Below are positions 34,260 to 41,708 of a stretch of DNA of 41,934 bases, in pieces; the stretch's first letter is position 1; the number at the start of each line of letters is the position of its first letter. Source of the stretch: Phycisphaerales bacterium. GTDB taxonomy: Bacteria > Planctomycetota > Phycisphaerae > Phycisphaerales > UBA1924. Below the pieces are notes generated by a model. That model was not told where the DNA came from. It saw only the letters and a list, made by a program, of their open reading frames with translations, and ran no database searches. The stretch covers positions 1 to 41,934 of the forward strand of contig JALHNL010000020.1 in assembly GCA_022843545.1 (NCBI GenBank). Direction: 5' to 3'. Position numbers and translations under genes: made by a program.

Positions 34260-35491
34260 GGCGTGGGTTGTCCGGGATTGGTGCCCGGGTCGGCCGGGAC
34301 AGGAACAGGGGTAGCAGGTGAGTCTGCGGGCGCGCCAGCGGCCTCAGCGGGTGGCTCCTGGGGGAGCGGCGGGAACCGCTCCGGGTTGAACACAAAGCGC
34401 TCAGTGAAATCAGACAGCATCTTGCGGAAGTACCGCTTGTTCTCCTCCAGCATTTCACGCGGCTCGTAGAGTGAGTACTTGCCGTGGCTCAACAGGTTCA
34501 ACAGGCGGTTGTGAAGCGTGCCGTCGGCATCGTCGTCATCGCGCTTGATGCAGTCGATGAACTTGTCGTAGCCCAAGAAGCTCGCGGTCTTCTCTGCGAT
34601 CACGCGGAGCATGTTGAAGTGGTGCGTGAATATCTGACCACTCCGTGCCGCCGCGTGCAGTTCCATCAGGCTCGCGACGTGGTGAAAGAACGGGGTGTCA
34701 CCAGTGTCGACCAGCGAGAACGCGTTCGGTGCCGACGATCTCCCGAGGAAGAAGCATCGGTTGCCCTTCGTGCGGGACAGCTCGTTGTAGAGAACGTTGA
34801 AGAACAGCGGATGATGCGTCGAGATCACCGTCTTCAGCGTGTTGGTGTCGCTCTTCAGCATTGAGGCGAGATGCGTCGCCACGGCGACCGCGTTCTGCTC
34901 GTCGAGGGACGAGATCGGGTCATCGATGTACAGGTATTTCACCCACTGATAGGCCTGTTCGCCGCTCATCGCGAGTTCGGCGATCGCGAGAAAGAAGCAC
35001 CAGATAAAGAGGTTCTCCTCGCCACGCGAGACCTTGATGTCTTCGACCGTCTCGATCTTCGCGGCGTCGCCAGTGCCGACGGTGACTTTGCGGGAGAACG
35101 TGACTTCCCACTTCGTGGTGTCTATCCGGAAGTCAAAGTCGGCATGCCGATCAAGCAGCTTTCGAATCCGGGTCTCGATCTCGAAGTCTTCGAGACCAGC
35201 GAAGAACGAGGACTCGGTGTTGATCTTGAGATACCTGCGGAGGTCGTTCTGAAGGTCGTTGTTCCAGGAGAACAGGTCCTCCGTGAATGCGTTGAAGTAC
35301 AGCGTGTCACGCCGCACCACTTCACCATCAGCGTTTACCTCTTTCCCGAGCTTCTTGAACTCGGTGGAGAGCCGGGTCTTCCCGGTGCCGTTGTAGGCGT
35401 AGACGAGGATGAACCGCTTGTTCTGCAGTTCCTGTCGCAGGTGGACGGCGAGTGAGGGAAGATCGACAAATGGAGCGGTGGTAGCACTCAT
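34256..35491 (-). CDS. PrrC/RloC-like ABC-ATPase, candidate anticodon nuclease
   Basis: 411 residues. N-terminal ABC-type ATPase: Walker A YAYNGTGKT (31-39), signature VSRGEEN (154-160), Walker B YLYIDDPISSLDE (186-198), H-loop STHHPL (224-229). There is no long coiled coil, unlike RloC, so size and layout resemble PrrC (396 residues). After the ATPase, Arg296 and Glu300 (MLRVIAE) and His336 (NLLSHGKYS) reproduce the R-x3-E ... H triad reported for the anticodon nucleases PrrC and RloC (R to H 40 residues here, 36 in PrrC). The C-terminal about 40 residues are Pro/Ala-rich. PrrC is held silent by its type I enzyme and cleaves tRNA-Lys when a phage disables restriction; the same role is inferred. 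Both ends overlap neighbours by 4 bp. Confidence 0.65.
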   Translation of the reverse strand: MSATTAPFVDLPSLAVHLRQELQNKRFILVYAYNGTGKTRLSTEFKKLGKEVNADGEVVRRDTLYFNAFTEDLFSWNNDLQNDLRRYLKINTESSFFAGLEDFEIETRIRKLLDRHADFDFRIDTTKWEVTFSRKVTVGTGDAAKIETVEDIKVSRGEENLFIWCFFLAIAELAMSGEQAYQWVKYLYIDDPISSLDEQNAVAVATHLASMLKSDTNTLKTVISTHHPLFFNVLYNELSRTKGNRCFFLGRSSAPNAFSLVDTGDTPFFHHVASLMELHAAARSGQIFTHHFNMLRVIAEKTASFLGYDKFIDCIKRDDDDADGTLHNRLLNLLSHGKYSLYEPREMLEENKRYFRKMLSDFTERFVFNPERFPPLPQEPPAEAAGAPADSPATPVPVPADPGTNPGQPTP

Positions 35492-36741
35492 GTCTGCACC
35501 TCCGCTGCAGAGGGGAACAGCCGCTGTGCCAGAGCTCGCCTGAAGACGGCAAGGCCGGATATCAGGGCCGACTGCGCTGTGATCATGCGATCCAACTCGA
35601 ACACGGTGTCCGCGATGACGTTCTGCTCATCGAGCTCCGGCATTGCTACCGGCATCTCGGTGATCATCGCTCGGCGCACGGAGTCCACTGAGTTCTTGGC
35701 GCTCATTCGCCGCACGCGGGCGCCGAAGCGTTCGGCGAAGTACAAGTAGAAGAAACGGGCTGAGACATCGGATCGGAAGTTGTAAAGGCAATAGACACGC
35801 TGGTGGAAGTCGAAGCGTCCGTTCACGTAGTGAAAGTCATGTCCAACGCCGACACCATCACCGGACGTCAGGACCGCTTCGCCGTCGTAGGAGTAGCTGT
35901 TAATCCGCTGAATCTCTTGAGACCTCACGAAGAATGGAAAGAGGCCGTCGTCGTCCTTGTCCTGGGTGTCCTTGTCTCCTGTCGTTACCTCAGCCACGGA
36001 ATCGACACACTCGGGCCGCCAGGCCCCACGCCGGCGGAACCTTGGAAAGCGCCGTGTTGGCACTGTTTCGCCATCGGATGGAATGAGGTCGCGAAGCAAG
36101 CCGCGTCTGTGAGCCCGCAACGAGTCCATCTTGCGGCCGTGAGCGGCGACCAAGTCGTCCAGCAAGGTCAAGCAGTCTGCGATCCGCTCTTGCTCGGCAA
36201 GCTGCGGTGGAATCGGAAACTCGACGCTAAAAAACTCATCGGGCTTAATGTTCAATAGCCCATCACTGCGCGCGCCGCTCGTCAGAAAGCGGATGAGTTG
36301 CCGCCCGTGCTCATTGCGCTGAAACAAGCTCTCAAAGTATCCTGGCGAGAAGCCATCTCGAAGTCGAAAGCAAATGAACGCATTCGACGCCGCCGCCGCA
36401 TCGAACTCCTTTAAACGGTACACGCACCCCTGCGGGTAGAGGTTTGAGTTCCCTTTGTTGTACGCGAAATCTCCGCGACGAATGTGAATGTAGTTCTTGT
36501 ACTGTGCCCCCGAGATATCGCGTCCGAACTTCTCCGCCTGCGCGACAAACCCACGGCCTGCCGTGATGCTGACCGGCGTCAACACCATGTCCCCAACCTT
36601 GTCAATGATGCGATCGCAGGTGTTGGCGAGTGAAGTGCGCTTCCAGGGTCCGTGCGCACTGAACGCCGGAAACCGGAGCTTCGGCACCAGTCCGGGCTCG
36701 CCGTCACCCTTCACAGAGTTTGGCTTGGGCTTACTGCTCAT
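35488..36741 (-). CDS. hsdS: type I restriction-modification specificity subunit HsdS
   Basis: 417 residues, built as two target-recognition domains: the first about 25-185 ending FPIPPQLAEQERIADCLTLL, then the helical conserved spacer (KMDSLRAHRRGLLRDLIP), and the second about 225-375 followed by the matching ELDEQNVIADTVFELDRMIT helix. Full length with both domains, so it should recognise a bipartite site; the sequence it reads cannot be deduced by eye. Codon bias in the recognition domains is looser than in hsdM, as is usual for exchanged domains. It overlaps the hsdR stop by 11 bp and the ATPase start by 4 bp. Confidence 0.93.
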   Translation of the reverse strand: MSSKPKPNSVKGDGEPGLVPKLRFPAFSAHGPWKRTSLANTCDRIIDKVGDMVLTPVSITAGRGFVAQAEKFGRDISGAQYKNYIHIRRGDFAYNKGNSNLYPQGCVYRLKEFDAAAASNAFICFRLRDGFSPGYFESLFQRNEHGRQLIRFLTSGARSDGLLNIKPDEFFSVEFPIPPQLAEQERIADCLTLLDDLVAAHGRKMDSLRAHRRGLLRDLIPSDGETVPTRRFPRFRRRGAWRPECVDSVAEVTTGDKDTQDKDDDGLFPFFVRSQEIQRINSYSYDGEAVLTSGDGVGVGHDFHYVNGRFDFHQRVYCLYNFRSDVSARFFYLYFAERFGARVRRMSAKNSVDSVRRAMITEMPVAMPELDEQNVIADTVFELDRMITAQSALISGLAVFRRALAQRLFPSAAEVQT

Positions 36742-39730
36742 ACGCGCTCAACCCCGAGATGTCGCGCCCGCCGGCCCGCTTCTTGAGCAGCGGCACCAGA
36801 TCCTCCATCAACGCCAGTTCCTTCTGCGTGCGGGCCTTCCAGCCCAGATTGAGAGGGGCAAGCAGGTCGACGAGTTGCTCGCCGTCGAAGATCATGCGGG
36901 CGATGATGCCGTCGACAAACGCCTCCAGCGACGCGGTGGGCAGGCCGTGCTTCTCGGCGACGGCGGCAAGCTCCCGGGCGTTCTTCTCGGCTTTGAAGCG
37001 CTGGAAGCCGGCGCGGACGGCCTTCTCATCCAGCGCCTTGCCCGCCTCGAGCGAGCGGACGTATTCGGTGATGGTTTCCCGCTCGTCCATGAACTTCGCG
37101 TCGGATTGGATCAGCCCGATGAGCTGATCGCGGCTCATCTTCTGCCGCTTTGGGTCCTGGCCCGTGAAGCGGGCGATCAGGTTCATGATGTAGTCGTAGT
37201 CGATGACGGCGGAGGCGAAGAGAACGAACTCGAAATCGATCTGATCGATCGCGGGGTTCGGCTCCTCGCCAGATTTGGCACGCTGGGCCTTCAGGCGCTG
37301 GGCGGTCTCCAGGTACGCACCGCGGAAGGCCTTCAGCTGCTCGCCGGGGAGGATCTGCTCGATCGACTGCTTGTTGTCAGGCGTCAGGTCGGTGTACTGA
37401 TCGAGCTGCGTCTGTAGGCGCTGAACCTCCTTGAACCGGTTGATGAACTGGGCGCGGGCGTCGTCGCCCTTGAGGTTGGACACATCCTCGGGCTTGCAGG
37501 CCAGTCCCTGGGACTGCATGAACGCACCGAGATCGCCGACGGCGGCGCGGAGCTTCTCGATGACCGTCGGGGCCTTGTCGACCAGCCAGATCTCACGGGC
37601 GCGATCGGCCTTCGCGCCGGAGAACAGGGCGATGGCGGCGTCGACGGCCTCCTGCTGATTGCGGAAATCGAGGATGTTGCCGTACGGCTTCGTGGCGTTC
37701 AGAACGCGGTTGGTGCGGCTGAAGGCCTGGATCAGGCCGTGGTGCTTGAGGTTCTTGTCGACATACAGCGTGTTCAGGTACTTCGAGTCGAAGCCGGTGA
37801 GGAGCATGTCGACGACGATGATCACGTCGATCTTCTGCGTGCGCGGCAGATCGGAGTTCGGGAACTGCTGATCCTTGATGCGTTTCTGGACGTCCTGGTA
37901 ATAGAGGTCGAACTCCTCGACGCGGTGGTTGGTGCCGAAAAGCGCGTTGTAGTCGTCGATGATGCCCTTGAGGGCCTTCTTCTTTCCCTCGGGATCCTGC
38001 TGGTTGTCCGCCCGCTCCTGGGGCAGGTCCTCCTGGATCTGCTTGACATCCGCATCGCCGTCGGCCGGCGGGGAGAACACGCACGCGACGTTCAGCGGCA
38101 CATACTCGGGATCGGTTGCGGCCCGCTCGCGCTGCGCATCCTTGAACACCTTCACATACTCGATGGCGTCATTGATGGAGGAAGTCGCGAGGATGGCGTT
38201 GAACCGGCGGCCACCAGTGGCGGCGTCGTGCTTGGCCATGATGGCGTCGGCCACGGCGCGCTTGGCGAGGGTCTCGCCGGGCTTGATCGTGCGGCCCTCG
38301 GGCTTGTAGTAGTCGACGTGAAACCGGAGGACGTTCTGATCCTCGATGGCGTGCGTGATGGTGTACGCGTGCAGTTCGCGCTGGAACAGGTCCTGCGTGG
38401 TCCGTAGCGATGCCTGCTCGCCTTCGATCTTCTTGTAGCTCGCGTTCTCCTCGAAGATCGGCGTCCCGGTAAACCCGAAGAGCTGCGCGTTCGGGAAGAA
38501 CTCCTTGATGGCGTCATGGTTGTCGCCAAACTGGGAGCGGTGGCACTCGTCGAAGATGAACACCATCCGTTTGCCGCGGAGAGAATCGAGGATCTCCGCA
38601 TAGGTCTGCTTTCCCTCGGCCTTCCTCTTGGTGTTGCGCTTGCTGCTCTCATCGAGTGCGAGCCCAAGTTTCTGAATGGTGGTGACGATGACCTTGTCGG
38701 CGTAGTCATCGGATAGCAGACGGCGCACGAGCGCGTACGTGTTGGTGTTTTCCTCGACGCACCCTTCCTGGAAGCGGTTGAACTCCTCGCGCGTCTGGCG
38801 ATCGAGGTCCTTGCGGTCGACGACGAACAGGCACTTCTCGATGTCCGGATTGTCCTTCAGCAGCGTGGACGCCTTGAACGACGTGAGGGTCTTGCCGCTG
38901 CCCGTGGTGTGCCAGATGTAGCCGTTGCCGCAGTTCTGATGGATGCAGTCCACGATGGCCTTTACGGCATAGATCTGGTAGGGCCGCATCATGAGCAACT
39001 TCTGCTCGCTGGCGACCAGCACCATGTAGCGACTGATCATCTGGCCGAGCGTGCACTTGGCCAGGAACTTCTCGGCGAAGCTATCCAGGTGGGTGATCTT
39101 CGAGTTGTCCTCGGCAGCAAACTGGTATACGGGCAGGAAACGCTCGTCGGCGTTGAAGCTGAAGTGCCGATTGTTGTTGTTGGCGAAGTACCAGGTGTCG
39201 GTGCGATTGCTCACCACGAAGAGCTGGATGAAGCACAGGAGCGTGCGGGTGTAGCCATTTCCGGGGTCGTTCTTGTACTCGACGATCTGCTCGATGGCGC
39301 GGCGCGGGCTGATGCCGAGCGTCTTCAACTCGATCTGGACCGCCGGCACGCCGTTGATCAGCAGCAGCACGTCATAGCGGTGGTGACTGTTGTCGGTGTT
39401 GATGCGGAGCTGGTTCACCACCTCGAAGGTGTTCTTGCACCAGTCCTTGATGTTCACGAGCGTGTAGTTCAGTGGCGTGCCGTCGTCGCGAGTGAACGTG
39501 TTCGTGTCGCGGAGCATGCGGGACGCTGTAAACACGTCCGGCGTGACGATCTCTTCAAGCAGACGCTGGAACTCGCCCTCCGTCAGGGTGACGTGATTCA
39601 GGGCCTGGAACTTCTCCCGGAAGTTCCGCTCCAGCGCGGCCCTGTCGCGGATGTCCGAGCGGTGTGCGAACTTCAGTTCCTGAAGCTTCGCAATCAGCTG
39701 GTCTTCGAGTTCGCGTTCGGTGGACGTCAT
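36731..39730 (-). CDS. hsdR: type I restriction endonuclease subunit HsdR
   Basis: About 999 residues. N-terminal nuclease domain with the PD-(D/E)xK pattern (RYDVLLLINGVPAVQIELKT, catalytic residues near 120 and 134-136), then a DEAD-type translocase: Walker A HTTGSGKT (about 280), DECHRS, FGFTGTPIFEE, and the later helicase motifs (DMLLTGFDSKYLNTLY, QAFSRTNR). The C-terminal helical region docks on HsdM. It cuts unmodified DNA after ATP-driven translocation. ATG 39,730 is chosen; a GTG one codon upstream is also possible. It starts 7 bp after the HTH gene, so the HTH gene and hsdR are co-transcribed. Confidence 0.97.
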   Translation of the reverse strand: MTSTERELEDQLIAKLQELKFAHRSDIRDRAALERNFREKFQALNHVTLTEGEFQRLLEEIVTPDVFTASRMLRDTNTFTRDDGTPLNYTLVNIKDWCKNTFEVVNQLRINTDNSHHRYDVLLLINGVPAVQIELKTLGISPRRAIEQIVEYKNDPGNGYTRTLLCFIQLFVVSNRTDTWYFANNNNRHFSFNADERFLPVYQFAAEDNSKITHLDSFAEKFLAKCTLGQMISRYMVLVASEQKLLMMRPYQIYAVKAIVDCIHQNCGNGYIWHTTGSGKTLTSFKASTLLKDNPDIEKCLFVVDRKDLDRQTREEFNRFQEGCVEENTNTYALVRRLLSDDYADKVIVTTIQKLGLALDESSKRNTKRKAEGKQTYAEILDSLRGKRMVFIFDECHRSQFGDNHDAIKEFFPNAQLFGFTGTPIFEENASYKKIEGEQASLRTTQDLFQRELHAYTITHAIEDQNVLRFHVDYYKPEGRTIKPGETLAKRAVADAIMAKHDAATGGRRFNAILATSSINDAIEYVKVFKDAQRERAATDPEYVPLNVACVFSPPADGDADVKQIQEDLPQERADNQQDPEGKKKALKGIIDDYNALFGTNHRVEEFDLYYQDVQKRIKDQQFPNSDLPRTQKIDVIIVVDMLLTGFDSKYLNTLYVDKNLKHHGLIQAFSRTNRVLNATKPYGNILDFRNQQEAVDAAIALFSGAKADRAREIWLVDKAPTVIEKLRAAVGDLGAFMQSQGLACKPEDVSNLKGDDARAQFINRFKEVQRLQTQLDQYTDLTPDNKQSIEQILPGEQLKAFRGAYLETAQRLKAQRAKSGEEPNPAIDQIDFEFVLFASAVIDYDYIMNLIARFTGQDPKRQKMSRDQLIGLIQSDAKFMDERETITEYVRSLEAGKALDEKAVRAGFQRFKAEKNARELAAVAEKHGLPTASLEAFVDGIIARMIFDGEQLVDLLAPLNLGWKARTQKELALMEDLVPLLKKRAGGRDISGLSAYEQ

Positions 39731-39737
39731 CACGGGT

Positions 39738-39968
39738 TCACTTCTTCGACGGGCGAGAGGGCTTGACGGAGGACTCCTGGAGCCAACGGTCGATCGACAC
39801 CTTGTGGAAGCGCCAGTGGCGGCCGACCTTGTGGCCGGGCACGCTGCCTCGCTGGACGAGTTTGTAGAGGGACGACTGGGACATCTGTAGATACACCGCC
39901 AGATCGGAGATCGTCATGACCTCCGGCGTGGTCGGCGGATGGCGATGGGAAGCGTGCGCGCGGGCCAT
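39738..39968 (-). CDS. small HTH (excisionase/AlpA-like) protein leading the hsd operon
   Basis: 76 residues. After a short His/Pro-rich N-terminus comes a helix-turn-helix of the excisionase family: VMTISDLAVYLQMSQSSLYK, then LVQRGSVPGHKVGRHWRFHK and SIDRWLQE, as in many Xis/AlpA-like proteins. It lacks a visible ribosome-binding site, and a TACACT -10-like hexamer lies close enough to suggest a leaderless transcript. Being first in the restriction operon, 7 bp before hsdR, it may act as its controller. Alternatively it is a second recombination directionality factor left from an element fusion. Confidence 0.8.
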   Translation of the reverse strand: MARAHASHRHPPTTPEVMTISDLAVYLQMSQSSLYKLVQRGSVPGHKVGRHWRFHKVSIDRWLQESSVKPSRPSKK

Positions 39969-40060
39969 CGGCGGAGTGTAGCAGTTATTGTCCGCTGGTG
40001 GACTGGCCCATGGGGCGTGGAGTTGGCCGCTGCGGGGGGCAATCGCATACGGGAGGCCCT

Positions 40061-40092
40061 GCAACGAGAAACGCCCCGGGCGTCCAGGGCGT
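40061..40092 (-). terminator. possible terminator after the small-gene cluster
   Basis: On the minus strand ACGCCC (40,092-40,087) and GGGCGT (40,076-40,071) form a 6-bp stem, followed by TTCTCGTT. It lies between the 86-residue gene (stop at 40,120) and the HTH gene, so it would separate two transcripts. The T run is interrupted, so the call is weak. Confidence 0.4.
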
Positions 40093-40119
40093 GGCGGGCG
40101 AGACTGCTGACCCCGCTGT

Positions 40120-40380
40120 TCAGGTGTCGCGGAGATTCGGGAGCGGGCCGTCGGTCGCTTCGTCCCATTCGAGGGCGTAGCGCTCGGCGATGTCCTCGAG
40201 GTCGTGGTCGATCAGGTACTCGGCGGTCTTCCGCTCCTGGCACGCGGCGACGGCCCGCGCAAGGTCCGTCCACTCCTCGATGGTGAGCATCCGGTCCTGT
40301 CGTGCACCGAGCAGGTAGAGCGCGGCCTGAAGAACTGCCTCCAGTTGCGCTTCGCGGTTGGGGGCGGGCGTCGCGGTCAT
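40120..40380 (-). CDS. small acidic helical protein, unknown
   Basis: 86 residues: a helical N-terminal half (LEAVLQAALYLLGARQDRML) and an acidic C-terminal half (EYLIDHDLEDIAERYALEWD). GGGAG lies upstream of ATG 40,380 and the gene starts 3 bp after the HARE-HTH stop, so the two are co-transcribed. No family is recognised. Confidence 0.6.
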   Translation of the reverse strand: MTATPAPNREAQLEAVLQAALYLLGARQDRMLTIEEWTDLARAVAACQERKTAEYLIDHDLEDIAERYALEWDEATDGPLPNLRDT

Positions 40381-40383
40381 GGC

Positions 40384-40752
40384 TCAGGCTCCCTTCCCGC
40401 GTGGGGGGGCGACGAAGACGCCGCGCTCGTGCTTCTTGAAGCGGGCCGCCGTGCCCTTGGCAGCGATCTCGCGGATGATCGCGGCGTAGAGCGTGGCCTC
40501 AGGCGTCTTGCCGCCCGGCGAGCGCCACAGGCCCTTGGCCTCCATCGCGGCGATCATCTCCTTGGCCCGCATCGGCACCTCGCTCGCGGCAAGCACCTGC
40601 GCGGCAGCGTCGAGGGCGCTCATGCGCTTCGTCGGCGCGGCCGTCGTCTCCTTGGCGGGCGGCGCGGACTTCGCTGCCTTGCGGGCCTTCCGCGCGTCGC
40701 TCATCTCGCGGTGGACCTTGCCCATGTTCTTGATCGTGCCTTTGCGTGCCAT
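40384..40752 (-). CDS. HARE-HTH (winged-helix) domain protein
   Basis: 122 residues. A basic N-terminal tail ([20 protein letters not shown] and following Lys/Ala stretch) precedes a HARE-HTH domain at about 44-115: [20 protein letters not shown], then a [20 protein letters not shown] block and [11 protein letters not shown]. The GKTPEATL signature is strongly diagnostic. HARE-HTH domains occur in bacterial restriction-type enzymes, RNA polymerase delta and eukaryotic ASXL/HB1 proteins and are thought to bind DNA, perhaps sensing its modification state. GAAGGAG lies 7 bp upstream of ATG 40,752. Small stand-alone versions are common in planctomycetes and their elements; the role is unknown. 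Confidence 0.82.
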   Translation of the reverse strand: MARKGTIKNMGKVHREMSDARKARKAAKSAPPAKETTAAPTKRMSALDAAAQVLAASEVPMRAKEMIAAMEAKGLWRSPGGKTPEATLYAAIIREIAAKGTAARFKKHERGVFVAPPRGKGA

Positions 40753-40844
40753 TTCGGACTCCTTCGTGTCGGGTGCGGAACCCCGCCGCACCGCGCGGCG
40801 GGGGAAACGTGGCGGCCGCAGTTCCCCGCGACGCCGCGTGGCGA

Positions 40845-41099
40845 TCACTCGGCGTCGGCCAGGAAGGCCTCGACGTGCTCGCGGTCCATGTTGCTGAGGA
40901 ACCCGACCAGGTCGATGAGGTCGCTGCGGACCTTGCCGAGGCTCCCGGCGAAGCCCCAGTTGCGAGGGTCGGCCTTGGCCTGCTCGGCGTGCTTGTCGAG
41001 CTCCATCTGCAGCACGTCCATCAGGCGGACGATGTCGTTCTGTCTCGCGGCGTAGGTCTCGGCGGCGGTGGGTTCGGGCTTGGTCGTGCGCTTCGTCAT
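40845..41099 (-). CDS. small helical protein of the integrative element, unknown
   Basis: 84 residues, helical: an N-terminal Lys/Thr tail, then [20 protein letters not shown] and a second amphipathic helix ([20 protein letters not shown]). AAGGAG lies about 8 bp before ATG 41,099, a clear ribosome-binding site. It belongs to the leftward series of small genes, 92 bp before the HARE-HTH gene. No family is recognised. Confidence 0.65.
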   Translation of the reverse strand: MTKRTTKPEPTAAETYAARQNDIVRLMDVLQMELDKHAEQAKADPRNWGFAGSLGKVRSDLIDLVGFLSNMDREHVEAFLADAE

Positions 41100-41168
41100 G
41101 GTCGTGCTCCTTGGGGTGCGGGGGGTTGGGGGTCTCTGGTAAACAGCGAAGCCCGCGTCACGCGGGCT

Positions 41169-41516
41169 TCAGGTCGTCGGGTCGGTTGTGCGAGCCGTGC
41201 TCGGCCGGGGCTTGGGTTGCCCGACCGCGTTCAGGTAGTCGATCAGGTCGCCCATGTCCCAGGTGTCGTAATCCACCGGGTCGTGCTCGGTCGGCGCATC
41301 GTCGCGATCCGGGTCGATCTCGAACAGGCGGAACCCGCCCGGCGCTCCGGCCTTCGGCCCCCAGTGGCCGTCCGCGTGGCGGGCCCGCCCGGGGGCGACC
41401 GTGTCGATGCACCAGGTGCGGCCGTCGGGCGTCTGGATCTCGATGCCGCGCACCGCGAACCCGCGGCGGGCCAGCGTCCTGGCCATCTCGATCGTCGTCC
41501 TCGTCGTGGCGTTCAT
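41169..41516 (-). CDS. unknown 115-residue protein
   Basis: Begins MNATTRTTIEMARTLARRGF. The first half has a strand-rich look (RGIEIQTPDGRTWCIDTV), the second is acidic (DPDRDDAPTEHDPVDYDTWD) and ends Pro/Thr-rich. Starts upstream of 41,516 are rejected because they run through the direct-repeat region. Two 11-bp direct repeats lie 110-140 bp before the start. First gene of the small leftward cluster as far as the window shows. No family recognised. Confidence 0.6.
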   Translation of the reverse strand: MNATTRTTIEMARTLARRGFAVRGIEIQTPDGRTWCIDTVAPGRARHADGHWGPKAGAPGGFRLFEIDPDRDDAPTEHDPVDYDTWDMGDLIDYLNAVGQPKPRPSTARTTDPTT

Positions 41517-41625
41517 GCTCGTGGTCTCCGTCGCGGGCGCCGATTCCGCCCGCGTGTGACACATGAAGCCATGACATTCGCCACGAGGCAAGGCAAACCG
41601 CAGCGGTTTCGCCGTCATTCCGCGA

Positions 41626-41675
41626 CATGTGGGCAAGTTCGGCCCCATGTGGGCAAACGGGCGGATTCGGCCGAA
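41626..41675. promoter_or_regulatory. paired 11-bp direct repeats and palindrome upstream of the small-gene cluster
   Basis: CATGTGGGCAA occurs at 41,626-41,636 and 41,646-41,656, exactly 20 bp (two helical turns) apart, followed by the palindrome TTCGGCCGAA at 41,666-41,675. The arrangement suggests cooperative binding of a regulator, or an iteron, upstream of the leftward genes. The remainder of 41,517-41,708 holds no gene. Confidence 0.45.
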
Positions 41676-41708
41676 AATCGGCCCATCCCCGCGCGAAACA
41701 AACTCTGT

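Noticed and set aside
33381-34469. A 362-codon plus-strand frame opposite hsdM
   Set aside because: Antisense to a well-supported methyltransferase gene; composition typical of a shadow frame.
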